From NCBI GenBank assembly GCA_963825415.1, contig CAWGTD010000006.1, forward strand, positions 558,001-622,000: a DNA stretch of 64,000 bases. Reading direction: 5' to 3'. Of the stretch, positions 1-8,667 are shown in pieces (positions within the stretch are counted from its first letter, which is position 1; each line of letters opens with the position of its first letter). The notes under the pieces were generated by a model that searched no databases, was not told the DNA's origin, and was given only the letters and a program-made list of their open reading frames with translations. The DNA comes from BP-464 sp963825415. Lineage in GTDB: Bacteria; Actinomycetota; Thermoleophilia; Solirubrobacterales; Solirubrobacteraceae. The position numbers were made by a program, and so were the translations under genes.

Positions 1-164
1 TCGAGGACCACGACCTTGTGACCGGCCTTGGCCAGCAGGTAGCCCGCGGTCAGCCCGGCCGGACCTGCGCCGATGACGACGTAGGGCCTCGGGTCGGAGC
101 GGGCGAACCGGCTCGCGTCACCCTCGATCGCGCGCAGGGCAGGGAAGTCGGCAGTGGCGGCCAT
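1..164 (-). CDS. FAD/NAD(P)-dependent oxidoreductase, N-terminal fragment
   Basis: Only the first 54 codons are in the window; the gene runs off the left edge. After about 30 residues there is a beta-alpha-beta dinucleotide-binding signature, VVIGAGPAGLTAGYLLAKAG, then a hydrophobic strand ending VVVL. This is the ADP-binding start of FAD-dependent oxidoreductases such as amine oxidases, UDP-galactopyranose mutases and phytoene desaturase-like proteins. The ATG at 164 is the first in-frame start before the motif. The next genes upstream in the same orientation are glycosyltransferase-type membrane proteins, so a sugar-nucleotide or envelope role is possible, but the substrate cannot be told from this fragment. 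Confidence 0.75.
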   Translation of the reverse strand, partial: MAATADFPALRAIEGDASRFARSDPRPYVVIGAGPAGLTAGYLLAKAGHKVVVL

Positions 165-236
165 GGCCACATCGTTGCCCAGGTCCGGCGCGCAGAAGCC
201 CCGCCGCTAACCGTTCCTAACAGTCCCTAACGTGCG

Positions 237-1807
237 TCAGACGCGCCGATAAAGGACCACGCGCACCCCGCGGGGCAGGCGCCGGCCGTCGAAATGCGGG
301 ATCGCCCGCACGCGGCGCAGCCGCGGTGCGTGGTCGAGCACATGCTCCCAGCGCAGCGAGCGGCGCCGCACGAGGCTCGTCCAGGGCGCCTTCCACCCGG
401 CGGTCCGCAGGATCGGCACCACGAGCACGAGCTGCTGGCCCTCCCGCAGCGACGCGATGTACCGCGTGGCGGTCGGCTTCGGCCAGGTCTCGCGGTAGCG
501 ATCCAGCGCGTCGCGCCAGTCCATCACCTCGGTGTCGCGGACGTAACCCAAGCCGCTGGCCCAGCGCAGGCCGGACGGGAAGTAGAAGTGCAGGACCGGG
601 CACCTGCTCGGGATGCGTGGAGACCACGAGGTCGCCGGGCTTGACCTTGTCCGCGATCAGCACGGCGACGTGATGGACGTCGCTCTTGTTGTTCACAGAC
701 GTGGTGGGCGGATGCAGCCACAGCCCCGCCAGCAGCGCCGTCGTGACCAGGCCCAGCGTCCCGGCCCGGGCCAGGACCCCGCCCGCCAGGACGATCACGG
801 GGCCGATCAGCGCCGCGAAGTAGCGCACGCGTCCACGCGGGCGAGATCTGCGAGACCACGAAGGCGAGCGCGAGCGCCGCGAGCAGCATGATCCCCAGCG
901 CCCGGACCGTCGTCGCCTCCACCGATGGTGTTCGCGGGTTCGAGCTACGGGCGAGCCGATAGGCCGCGACGCCGCTGCCCCCGGCGAGCAGCAGCGCCAC
1001 GCCGGGCCCGGGGCCGCCCGCGAGCGTGGCCAGCGTGCCGGGCAGGTCGGCGAGCGACGGACTGCTCGACCAGGGCGCGCCCGTGTGCCGCAGCTGGGAG
1101 AGCAGCGTGGGAACCCAGGGCAGGTAGAGCAGACCGATCGCCCCGTAGCCCAGCACCGCGTCGCGCATCGAGACCGTTCGCGATCGCAACAGCGGAGCGA
1201 GCGCGATCGCGCTGCCGGCCAGCACGAACAGGCCCCAGTTGTGGGTGTAGAGCAGCGCGGCGCCGGTGAGCGCGAACCCCACGAGCCACCCGCGGCGCCG
1301 GTGCAGGAACGCCAGGGCGTAGGTCGTCGCGAACGCCATCGAGAGCAGGACGACGAGCGCGTACATGCGCGTTTCCTGCGCGTAGTAGTTCAGGAACGGG
1401 TTCAGCGCGGCGACGACCGCCACGATCCACCCGGCGCGCTCGGAGAACAGCGCCCGGCCGGCCGCGAACCCGAGCGGAACCGTCATCAGGGCGAAGGCCA
1501 GCGAGAGGGCGTGGGTACGCGCCTCGCCGTCGCCGAGCACGCGGATCCATACGCCGAGCAGCAGGTAGTACAGCGGCGGCGAGCCATCCTGGCGCAGGAG
1601 CCCCGGGATGTCGTCGAGCGGATGGTTGGCGATGCCGACCGACAGCCCCTCGTCGATCCAGTAGCGGGCATGGATCGCGGTCTCGCGCAGCAGCAGCGAG
1701 ACGGCGATCAAGCCGACGAGGCCGAGGGCCACCCGCACCCGCGTCGAGGTCGGCAGCCGCAGCCGCTCGAACGGCACCGCGGCGGCGTTCACGAGCCGGT
1801 CGGGCAT
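237..1807 (-). CDS. GT39/PMT-like membrane glycosyltransferase (frame interrupted twice)
   Basis: An integral membrane protein of the ArnT/PMT_2 type, which moves sugars from polyprenyl-phosphate donors on the outer face of the membrane. The N-terminal region has the family's acidic loop (RYWIDEGLSVGIA, then GSPPLYYLLLGVW) followed by several hydrophobic helices and the motif NYYAQETRMYAL. The product is read in three pieces. Frame changes fall near 833-842 (after SPAWT, resuming RYFAALIGP) and near 596-598 (after HPEQVP, resuming VLHFYFP). The total length is two bases over a multiple of three, so removing one extra base at each site restores a protein of about 522 residues. The start overlaps the end of the upstream gene by 19 bases, so the two are probably co-transcribed. 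The breaks are more likely sequence errors than decay. Confidence 0.7.
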
Positions 1808-3294
1808 GCCGCGACGATCCGCCAGTCGGCGCTCGTCGCCAGCGTCCGCAGGCCGCGCAGGTCCCCGAGCGGCGCCAGCGCGGGCAGAGCCGACGCACCG
1901 CGGGTGGTGTGGACCCGGAACACGACGCCGGGCCTTTCGGGGGTGAGATGCACCGCCCTGATGTGGACTCCGAGGCGCCACGCCACCGCGGGCACGAGGT
2001 AGGCGCCGGTGATCGGCGTGCCGCACGCGCGCAGCCGGGCGGCACCGCCGGCGCGGTTCACGACCGGCTCCAGCTGGGCGTTCATTCGCGCCTGCCAGCT
2101 GGTGGCGCTCAGCGTCCGGCGGCTGGACTCCAGCCACGGCACGGTGAACGCGCACGCCAGGCCGACGGCGCCCACGGCGGTGGCCGCCAGCGCCGTCCTG
2201 CGGCCACGCAGCAGATCGGGGCGCAGGCGACGGGCCACGACGCCGGCGAGCGAACGTGCTCCCAGCACAACGCCCGCCGCCGCGACCACGATGACCACCG
2301 CGGCCGGGACGATCAAATAGCGCGTGTTGCCCGAGTAGCCGTTCGCCGTCATCGCGGCGACGATCACGGCCCAGGCGGCGGCGAGCGCGATCAGGACGCC
2401 GAGCCGGCGGTCGCGCCGCGCGAACGCGATGCCCACGGCGGCCACCAGGCTCCAGCGGACCGGGCCGCCGAGCATGTGCCAGCCCTCGTGCAGCACCTGC
2501 ACGACGGGGTTGTCGGAGAAGGCGGGGCTCTTGCCCACCGGGTTCTGGGCGCGATGTGAAGCGCGCAGCCAGTCGCCGGAGCCCAGCTGCTCGGGCACCA
2601 GCCAGAGCAGCGGCAGGCTCGCCAGCCCGCCGGCTACGAGCAGGCGTGCCCCGCGTTCGCGCCACGCGAGCCAGAGGCCGAACACGCCGATGAAGGGCCA
2701 GGCCTCGGGCCGCAGCAGGCCGAGGCCCACCGCGAGGGCGAAGGCCGACGAGCGGCGCCCGGCGAGCCCGCGGTCGATCGCGGCCAGCGCGAAGGCCACC
2801 TGGAGCCCTTCGGAGTTGGCCAGCGCGGCGCTGCGCACGTACCAGGGCGCCACGAGCAGCGCGGCGGCAGCGGCGAAGCCCGCCGCCGGGCCGCCGAGCC
2901 GGCGCCCGAGGCGGAACGCGAACAGCACGCCGGCGATCGCGCCGGCGCGGGCGGCGACCACCCAGAGCGCGGGCGCCGCGTCGCCGAACAAGGCAAAGAC
3001 CGTGGTGAGCGCGACCGGCAGCGGCTTCCACGACGGCCCGAAGGTCGTGACCAGGTCGAGGTGCACGATCTCCCGCCCCCAGATGATCCACGCCCAGGGG
3101 TCGTAGGTCGGCGCGGAAGGCGTCAGGAGGGTCAGCGCCGCCAGCACCACGCACGCAGCGAGCGACAAGAGCAGCGAGCGCGCCGACTCGGCCTCCCCGA
3201 TCGCCGCGCGGGCGGGCGAGCCCTTGGGCATCGTCTCCGGGCGCCGGACGCGCGGCGGGGCGACCGGCGGCGACGTGACGGCCGAACCGGACAT
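1789..3294 (-). CDS. Polytopic membrane protein, probable glycosyltransferase
   Basis: A 501-residue integral membrane protein with about ten hydrophobic segments. Near the N-terminus, after a first helix, it has the loop YDPWAWIIWGREIVHLDL, which resembles the acidic first extracytoplasmic loop of GT-C glycosyltransferases. The last 130 residues lie outside the membrane. The ATG at 3294 (MSGSAV) was chosen over the in-frame ATG at 3333 because 3333 falls inside a strong palindrome next to the divergent TetR gene. The frame is intact. It sits directly upstream of a second GT-C gene with overlapping ends, so the pair likely works together on a cell-surface glycan or lipid. Family membership rests on topology and the loop only; the substrate is unknown. 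Confidence 0.6.
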   Translation of the reverse strand: MSGSAVTSPPVAPPRVRRPETMPKGSPARAAIGEAESARSLLLSLAACVVLAALTLLTPSAPTYDPWAWIIWGREIVHLDLVTTFGPSWKPLPVALTTVFALFGDAAPALWVVAARAGAIAGVLFAFRLGRRLGGPAAGFAAAAALLVAPWYVRSAALANSEGLQVAFALAAIDRGLAGRRSSAFALAVGLGLLRPEAWPFIGVFGLWLAWRERGARLLVAGGLASLPLLWLVPEQLGSGDWLRASHRAQNPVGKSPAFSDNPVVQVLHEGWHMLGGPVRWSLVAAVGIAFARRDRRLGVLIALAAAWAVIVAAMTANGYSGNTRYLIVPAAVVIVVAAAGVVLGARSLAGVVARRLRPDLLRGRRTALAATAVGAVGLACAFTVPWLESSRRTLSATSWQARMNAQLEPVVNRAGGAARLRACGTPITGAYLVPAVAWRLGVHIRAVHLTPERPGVVFRVHTTRGASALPALAPLGDLRGLRTLATSADWRIVAACPTGS

Positions 3295-3332
3295 CGAGAT
3301 GAGGCTACGCAGGACGGCCTTGCGGCAAACCA

Positions 3333-3353
3333 TGAACCGTGATTCACTGTTCA
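3333..3353. promoter_or_regulatory. TetR-type operator palindrome
   Basis: A 21-base palindrome around a central T at 3343. The left half is TGAACCGTGA and the right half is TCACTGTTCA, with one mismatched pair. It lies three bases before the ATG at 3357 of the TetR gene and within the upstream region of the divergent membrane glycosyltransferase gene. Size, symmetry and position are typical of an autoregulatory TetR operator that could also control the divergent pair. Binding is inferred from position. Confidence 0.6.
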
Positions 3354-3356
3354 GCC

Positions 3357-4020
3357 ATGGAGGCCGCGACGCTCTCGTCCCCCGCTGATCGGCCCTCCCG
3401 GCGTGCGGAGCGCCGGGTCGCCACCCGGGACGCAATCGTCGCGGGCACGCTCTCGCTCGTCGGAGAGGGCGGCTACGCGGCGGCTTCGATGCAGGACGTC
3501 GCCCGGCGCGCCGGCGTCGCGACCGGGAGCCTCTATCGCTACTTCCCCTCCAAGGGCGAGCTGCTGGCAAGCGTCTTCGTCGAGGCCGCCGGCCGTGAGC
3601 TCGCCATCGTCGAGGGGATCGCCGCCGAGCAATCCCGCCCGCCGGTCGAGCGGCTGGCAGCCGCGGTGGAGGCCTTCGCCCGCCGGGCGCTCGCCGCGCC
3701 ACGTCTGGCCTACGCGCTGATGGCCGAGCCCGTCGACCCAGCGGTCGAAGCCGCCCGGCTGGAGAACAAGCGCGCCTACCAGCGGGTGTTCGCGGCGCTG
3801 CTCGAGGAGGCGATCGCCGCCGGGCAGATCCCCGAGCTCGACGCCCAGCTCGCCGCCGCGGCGATCATCGGCGCCTTCCAGGAGGCGCTGATCGGCCCGC
3901 TTGCCTTCGCTCAGAGCAGCCGCGATCGCGCCGGCTCCGCGGCCGACGCGCTCGTCGCCGGCCTCGTGACGTTCACCCTCAACGCCGTCGGAGGCCGCGC
4001 TGACCGAGGCTCCACGGTGA
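3357..4020 (+). CDS. TetR/AcrR family transcriptional regulator (one probable extra base near 3990)
   Basis: A one-component repressor. The N-terminal helix-turn-helix is clear: ATRDAIVAGTLSLVGEGG, then MQDVARRAGVATGSLYRYFPSKGEL, followed by an all-helical ligand domain. As written the frame runs on to 4202 and overlaps ispF by 292 bases, far more than usual. Removing one G in the run at 3990-3991 ends the protein at the TGA at 4018-4020 (about 220 residues, normal for the family). The same correction also gives ispF a normal end on the other strand. The start at 3357 sits just after the palindrome at 3333-3353. Its likely target is the divergent glycosyltransferase pair. The ligand is unknown. 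Confidence 0.82.
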
Positions 4021-4468
4021 CGATCGCCAGCGCGGCGACGCCCTCCTCGCGGCCGACGAAGCCGATTCCCTCGCCGGTGGTGGCCTTGACGTTGACCGGC
4101 GCGCCGAGGGCCTCGGTCAGCGCCGAGGCCATCGCCTCGCGGTGGGGGGCGACCTTCGGGCGCTCGAGCACGACGGTCGTGTCGGCGTACGTGGGCGCGT
4201 AGCCCGCCTCGGCGGCGCGGCGCACGGCCTCGCGCAGCAGCTCCAGCGAATCGGCGCCGGCGAACGCCTCGTCGGTGTCCGGGAAGTGCGTCCCGAGATC
4301 GCCCAGACCGGCGGCGCCGAGCAGGGCGTCGATCAGCGCGTGGGTCAGGACGTCGGCGTCCGAGTGCCCGGCGAGGCCGCGGTCGTGCTCGATGCGGACG
4401 CCGCCGAGGACGAGCGCCCGTCCGGCCTCGAGGCGGTGGGAGTCCCAGCCGATACCGCTGCGGGTCAT
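3979..4468 (-). CDS. ispF: 2-C-methyl-D-erythritol 2,4-cyclodiphosphate synthase
   Basis: Fifth enzyme of the MEP pathway. It cyclises CDP-methylerythritol 2-phosphate, releasing CMP. The N-terminus has GIGWDSHRLEAG (Asp and His metal ligands), then LVLGGVRIEHDRGLAGHSDADVL with the second metal-binding His, and near the end the signature VNVKATTGEGIGFVGREEG. Uncorrected, the ORF continues to 3911 with an atypical tail. Removing one base near 3990 gives a stop at 3979-3981 and about 162 residues, the usual size. The start ATG at 4468 overlaps the stop of the upstream phosphatase as ATGA. ispD is not adjacent; it lies 3.5 kb away, beyond an EamA transporter and a secreted protein gene. Confidence 0.9.
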
Positions 4469-5293
4469 CCCAGCGGCTCCATCCGCCGGTTGCGTTTCTC
4501 GAAAACCGCGATCTCGGAGACTCCGTGGTCGCCCAGCAGCGTCGACGGCGTCCTCGTAGCGGTGGCCGAGCTGGTCGGCCACGTGCGCGTCGGACGACAG
4601 CGCGAGCGGCACGCCGGCGTCGACGAGCATCTCCAGGAACGCCGGCGACGGATAGATCTCGCCGACCGGCTTGCGCAGCCCGGCGGTCGAGACCTCGACG
4701 GCGACGCCGCTGTCGACGATCTGCTCCATCGCGAGGTCGTAGTAGAAGCGCAGGTCCTTCTCCGGCAACGGGCGCTCCGGGCCCCAGTGCTTGACGAGGT
4801 CGGGGTGGGCGAGGATGTCGAACATCCGGGTCGCCGCCGCCTCGCCTAGCCAGGTGAAGTACGTGCGCCAGATGTGGTCGGCCGAGCGGCCGCTGGTCCA
4901 CACGTCGTAGACGTCGTAGTCGACCGCGCCCTCCCCGAGGAAGTGGACCGACCCGACCACGAAGTCCCAGTCCCGAGCCTCCAGCAGGGTGCCCATGCGG
5001 TCCTCGCGACCGGGCACGAAGTCCGCCTCGATCCCCAGCCGCAGGTCGGTCTGCTCGCGCACGAATGCGCAGTAGGCATCCAGGTCGTCGCGCGCGTTCT
5101 CGCGCCAGAACGGGTGCTCCCACACGTCGAGCGCCTGCTCGAAGCGGTGCACGTGCTCGGCGACCCCCAGCTCCTCGATGCCGCGCTCGCTCGCCACCTC
5201 GCGGTAGTGCTCGGCGTTGGCGGCCGTGAACGCGCTCGCCGCGGTGTGCTCGAGCTCGTCAGGACGGAGATGGACGTGGTAGTCCGTCAGCAC
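4465..5293 (-). CDS. PHP-family histidinol-phosphatase-like protein (one frame break)
   Basis: A PHP-domain phosphoesterase of the HisK type, which removes phosphate from L-histidinol phosphate in histidine synthesis. The metal-binding motif YHVHLRPDE is at the N-terminus. Later come EHVHRF, GIEADFVPG, VVGSVHFLG, ILAHPDL and a C-terminal LSSDAH, together making the trinuclear metal site. The GTG at 5293 is the start. The frame breaks near 4540: the written frame runs into ispF, but one base fewer gives LLGDHGVSEIAVFEKRNR and a TGA at 4465-4467 that overlaps the ispF ATG. Corrected length is about 275 residues. Other his genes are absent nearby, so a different sugar-phosphate substrate is possible. 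Confidence 0.8.
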
Positions 5294-6195
5294 CGGCGTC
5301 GAACGCTACCCGCGCACGCCGGCCCGGCGGCCTGCCGCCCGTGGCAAGCCACGACCCGGCGAGGATCAGCAGCAGGCCGGCGACCGCGCCGGCACCGAGG
5401 CTCTCGTCGAGGAAAGACACGCCGAGCGCCACCGCGATCACCGGGTTTATGTAGGTGACGACCGAGGCGCGGCTCGGGCCGGCAATGGCGATCAGAGAGA
5501 ACATGACGGCCAGCGCGACCGCGGTACAAGCGATGCCCAGCACGACGATCGAACCAATCACCTTGCCGATGGCACCTGGTCGGCAAGGTCGCCAGACCCG
5601 CGGGCGTAAGCAGCAGCGCGGAGATCACCAGCGAGGCGGCGACCGGGCCCATCGGGTGCAGCCCGCCCAGCTTCGCCCGGACGATCAGCGGCGCCGCCGA
5701 ATAGCCGAGCGTCGCGATCACGAGGCAGGCCACGCCGATCAGCTCGCGCGGGTTGCCGGCGACGTCGATGCCGACGAGAGCCACCACTCCCTGCCAGGCC
5801 GACGAACAGTCCGACCAGCCGCCAGCCCGGTGGGTCGCTCGGAGGGATCGACGCGCGCACGCCATCACCGCGATGGTGAGCGGCACCGCGGCGATCATGA
5901 TCGCGGCAAGCGACGACGAGACGAACCGCTCGCCGACCGGTATGGCAGTGAAGGGCACGGCAATCTCGATCACGGAGAAAGCCACGACCGCCCGCCAGCG
6001 CTCGCGGACGCCCCGCAACGCACCGACCCGCCACGCGACAGGCAACAGCACGACAGCGCCCAGCGCGACGCGGCTCCAGGCGAGGAACACCGGAGGGACC
6101 TCGTCGAGCGCGACCTTGATGAAGAAATACGGCACTCCCCACAGCACCGAGACGGTGGCGAAGGCGATCCAGGCGCGGCGGGTCACTGCCGGCAT
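5259..6195 (-). CDS. EamA/DMT-family transporter (several frame breaks)
   Basis: A ten-helix drug/metabolite transporter built from two EamA halves. The start of the first half reads AWIAFATVSVLWGVPYFFIK followed by VPPVFLAWSRVALGAVVLLP, typical of the family. The second half is recognised by ASVVTYINPVIAVALGVSFL. Reading it through needs three corrections: two extra bases near 5851-5865, one near 5788 (resuming VVALVGIDVAG) and one near 5574 (resuming AIGKVIGSIVVLG). All are removals of bases; the total length is one over a multiple of three. The 3' end overlaps the start of the phosphatase gene by about 35 bases. This is the most heavily broken gene in the window, so it may be a true pseudogene, but the shared insertion pattern favours sequence error. 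The substrate cannot be predicted. Confidence 0.72.
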
Positions 6196-6430
6196 GGTCG
6201 CAGCGGCATCGCGCGCGCGCCACGAATCCTGCTGATCGGCGTTCCAAGCGCCGCTGATGGTCCGCTCTGGCGCCCAGAATTCACGATTCCCCGGCAACTG
6301 GCGATAACTGGGCTACAGGGAGTATTGAGCCTGACGCCGTTCTAGGTCCGTCCGACCAAGGCTGAACGCGTAGCGCCAATCTGAATCCTCCAAGTCCATC
6401 GCGGTAGTGATGCCGCACGGGAGGATCACC

Positions 6431-7660
6431 ATGGTTGACCACGTCGACCGCACGTCCAGCAGGCGCCTCTTCGGCGCCGGTCGCACCCTCACCCTCGTCG
6501 GCCTGGTGCTGGCGCTGACGGTGGCGTTCGCGAGCAGCGCAGCGGCCGCCACGACGGTGCCCCTCGGCACCGCGAGTTCGTACGCCATCCTCGGCGGCTC
6601 GACGATCACCAATACCGGCGCGACCACGGTCAGCGGCGACATCGGGCTCTCGACGGGGAGCGCGATCACCGGCTTCGACGGGCCCAACCCGGACTTTGTG
6701 ACCCAGCCCAGCGGGGCGCGGCACATCACCGACGGAGCGGCCGCCACCGCCCAGGACGACCTCGATCTCGCCTACTTCAACGCTGCCGGCCAGGCGGTCA
6801 CGAACACGGTTCCCGTCGATCTCTCGCTCACCGGTACACCGGCGAACCCGCTGCTTCCCGGGGTCTACGAGTCCACAGCGCACGGCGCCTTCCAGATCAA
6901 CACGGGCCTCACGCTCGACTTCGGTGGCGACCCGAACGCGGTCTTCATCTTCCAGGGGACAGGCCTGATCACCGCAGCGGCCGCCGGCGGCTCCGTGAAC
7001 ATCGTCAACGGCGGCTCCGCACCGAGCACCTGCAACATCTTCTGGCAGCTCTCCGATGCGACCCAGGGCGTGACCCTGGGCACCAGCAGCGCGTTCAAGG
7101 GCACCACGATGGCGCTCGGCGCGAGCGTGCTCGGCACCGGCGCCACGGTCGAGGGCCGGATCCTGACCAGGCGCTCGAAGGCGGTCAACCTCGACACGAA
7201 CACGATCACCCGCACCGATTGCTACGTGGCCGCCCCGAGCGGCGGCGGCGGCGTGACCGAGCCCACGGACACCGCGCCCCCGGCCGACACCGTCGTGCCG
7301 ACCCCCGCGGACCCGACGCCGAACCCGCCCGTCAGCTTCCCGGCGGCGCTCCCGACGCCCGTCGGCTCCGCGCACCTGGCCGGCCCGCACGGCCTCGTCC
7401 ACGGCCCGTTCACGGTCGTCGTGACCGGACGCGAGATCGCGAAGGTCGTCTTCTACGTCGACGGCAAGCGCATCGGGACGGTCAACGCCAAGCCCGGGCG
7501 CAAGAAGTTCAAGATGAAGATCAACCCGCGCAAGCAGAGCAGCGAGATCCATCGGGTCAAGGCGCGCGTGACGTACACCCAGCCGACCGGCGGCGGGACC
7601 ACCGTGCGGCTGACCTACTGGCGCCCCTTCCCGACGCCTAAGCCGCACTTCGCCGGCTGA
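6431..7660 (+). CDS. Secreted DUF3494 (ice-binding-like) protein with C-terminal Ig-like module
   Basis: A 409-residue secreted protein. An N-terminal signal peptide (hydrophobic run ending SSAAAATT) precedes a DUF3494 beta-helix domain, residues about 45-270. That domain opens ASSYAILGGSTITNTG and contains DLDLAYFNAAGQA and PGVYES. DUF3494 proteins are known as ice-binding proteins or adhesins. A Thr/Pro-rich linker follows, then an Ig-like module (FTVVVTGREIAKVVFYVDGK) ending KPHFAG. That module is related to the C-terminal module of the five large proteins at 26-38 kb, which end PKFTG. A GGGAGG ribosome site lies 8 bases before the ATG at 6431. The gene separates ispD from ispF and is transcribed against its neighbours, so it may be a later insertion. 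Ice binding is not shown by sequence alone. Confidence 0.8.
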   Translation: MVDHVDRTSSRRLFGAGRTLTLVGLVLALTVAFASSAAAATTVPLGTASSYAILGGSTITNTGATTVSGDIGLSTGSAITGFDGPNPDFVTQPSGARHITDGAAATAQDDLDLAYFNAAGQAVTNTVPVDLSLTGTPANPLLPGVYESTAHGAFQINTGLTLDFGGDPNAVFIFQGTGLITAAAAGGSVNIVNGGSAPSTCNIFWQLSDATQGVTLGTSSAFKGTTMALGASVLGTGATVEGRILTRRSKAVNLDTNTITRTDCYVAAPSGGGGVTEPTDTAPPADTVVPTPADPTPNPPVSFPAALPTPVGSAHLAGPHGLVHGPFTVVVTGREIAKVVFYVDGKRIGTVNAKPGRKKFKMKINPRKQSSEIHRVKARVTYTQPTGGGTTVRLTYWRPFPTPKPHFAG

Positions 7661-7750
7661 CCTCCGAGTGGCTGCGATCGGGGCGCGCGAGCGCCTCGAT
7701 CTCCGCCACCGCGCGGTCGCCGATCGCGCGTCGGGCCTAGCTGACCGAAC

Positions 7751-7986
7751 GGGGCAGTTAGGGGAGGCCGGAGGTCGACTGCTCCCGCAGTCGCGTGGGC
7801 CTCTCGCGAGCCACCGAGCGTGTCGCGTGACGGCAAGCGCCCGTGTTTTCATCGAGTGGGCACTTAGGGCGGCATAGCGCGCTTCACGCTCCACTCGATG
7901 ACCGGGGCGCCTGCGAATTGCCGCGATCGACCTGGTTGCTCGCGAAAGGCGCGCGCGGTCGCGCACCCAGCGGCATCCTCGCCCAG
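7751..7986. repeat. Structured intergenic repeat, copy 1
   Basis: The 371-base gap between the DUF3494 gene and ispD (both ending here) holds no gene but one copy of a dispersed repeat. It begins GGGGCAGTTAGGGG and shares with copy 2 (20973-21211) the blocks GCAGTCGCGTG, CTCTCGCGAGC, CATCGAGTGG, CCACTCGATGA and GGTTGCTCGCGAAAGGCGCG in the same order and spacing. The CATCGAGTGG and CCACTCGATG blocks form an inverted repeat around the centre. The right terminal repeat present in copy 2 is not preserved here. It has no coding potential I can defend. Confidence 0.7.
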
Positions 7987-8031
7987 AGGAAGGAAGGGTG
8001 CGGACGGCCACCCACGCTCGACAACCGCGCC

Positions 8032-8659
8032 CTAGCGCGTCGCGCAGCAGCAGCTCGGCGACCTGGAGGTCGAACGCGGTGGTGACCTTCAGGTTCGAGC
8101 GCGGTGCCTCGACGACCCGCACGGTGCCGCCGAGAGCCTCGACGAGCGAGGCGTCGTCGGTGGCCGCAGCGAGCACCGCCTCGTCCTGGTCGAGGGCGCG
8201 CTCGAGTGCTTCGCGGCGGAAGGCCTGCGGCGTCTGGACCGCCCACAGGCCGGCGCGGTCGAGCGTGCGCACGACCTGGCCGTCGCGCGCCTCCTTGATC
8301 GTGTCGGTCACGGGGGCGGCGGCGATCGCGGCGTCCGCCCCCTCCAGCGCGGCGAGCACGTCCTCGACCAGAGCGGGCGTAAGCAGCGGTCGCGCGGCGT
8401 CCTGCACGACAACCGGATCGCCGTCGGCGGCACGCAGCGCGTTGCGCACCGATAGCGACCGCACGCGCCCCCCTTCGATGCCGATGCACCCCGCAGGGGC
8501 GTCGGCGCCCGGCGGCAGAGCCACCACCACCGCGGAGATCGACGGCGCCGCGAGCAGCGCCTCCACCGACCACTCAACCATCGGTCGCCCCGCGAGCGGG
8601 GCGAAAGCCTTGGGCATGTCCAGCCCTAGACGTTCGCCCCGCCCGGCGGCGACGATCAG
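8032..8659 (-). CDS. ispD: 2-C-methyl-D-erythritol 4-phosphate cytidylyltransferase (start unclear, one frame break)
   Basis: Third enzyme of the MEP pathway; it joins CTP and methylerythritol phosphate. The nucleotide-binding signature LIVAAGRGERLGLDMPKAF is present, with VVVQDAARPLLTP, TDTIKEA, VQTPQAFRR and the C-terminal NLKVTTAFDLQVAELLL. The first ATG (8617) lies inside the CTP-binding motif, so translation must begin earlier. The only candidate in frame before the carD stop is the CTG at 8659, or the true start is obscured. Uncorrected, the frame overruns by 1.7 kb. Removing one base near 8035-8041 gives LLLRDA and a TAG at 8032-8034, about 208 residues. carD ends nine bases upstream. 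Confidence 0.85.
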
Positions 8660-8667
8660 CCCGAGCG

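Noticed and set aside
524..3154. An 876-codon minus-strand frame joining the two glycosyltransferase genes
   Set aside because: Its first half is out of frame with the true upstream gene. Only the last part, from 1807, encodes the second glycosyltransferase.
5259..6195. The EamA gene as a true pseudogene
   Set aside because: All of its breaks are extra bases of the same kind as in essential genes, and each segment keeps full family similarity; a decaying gene would also show deletions and stops.
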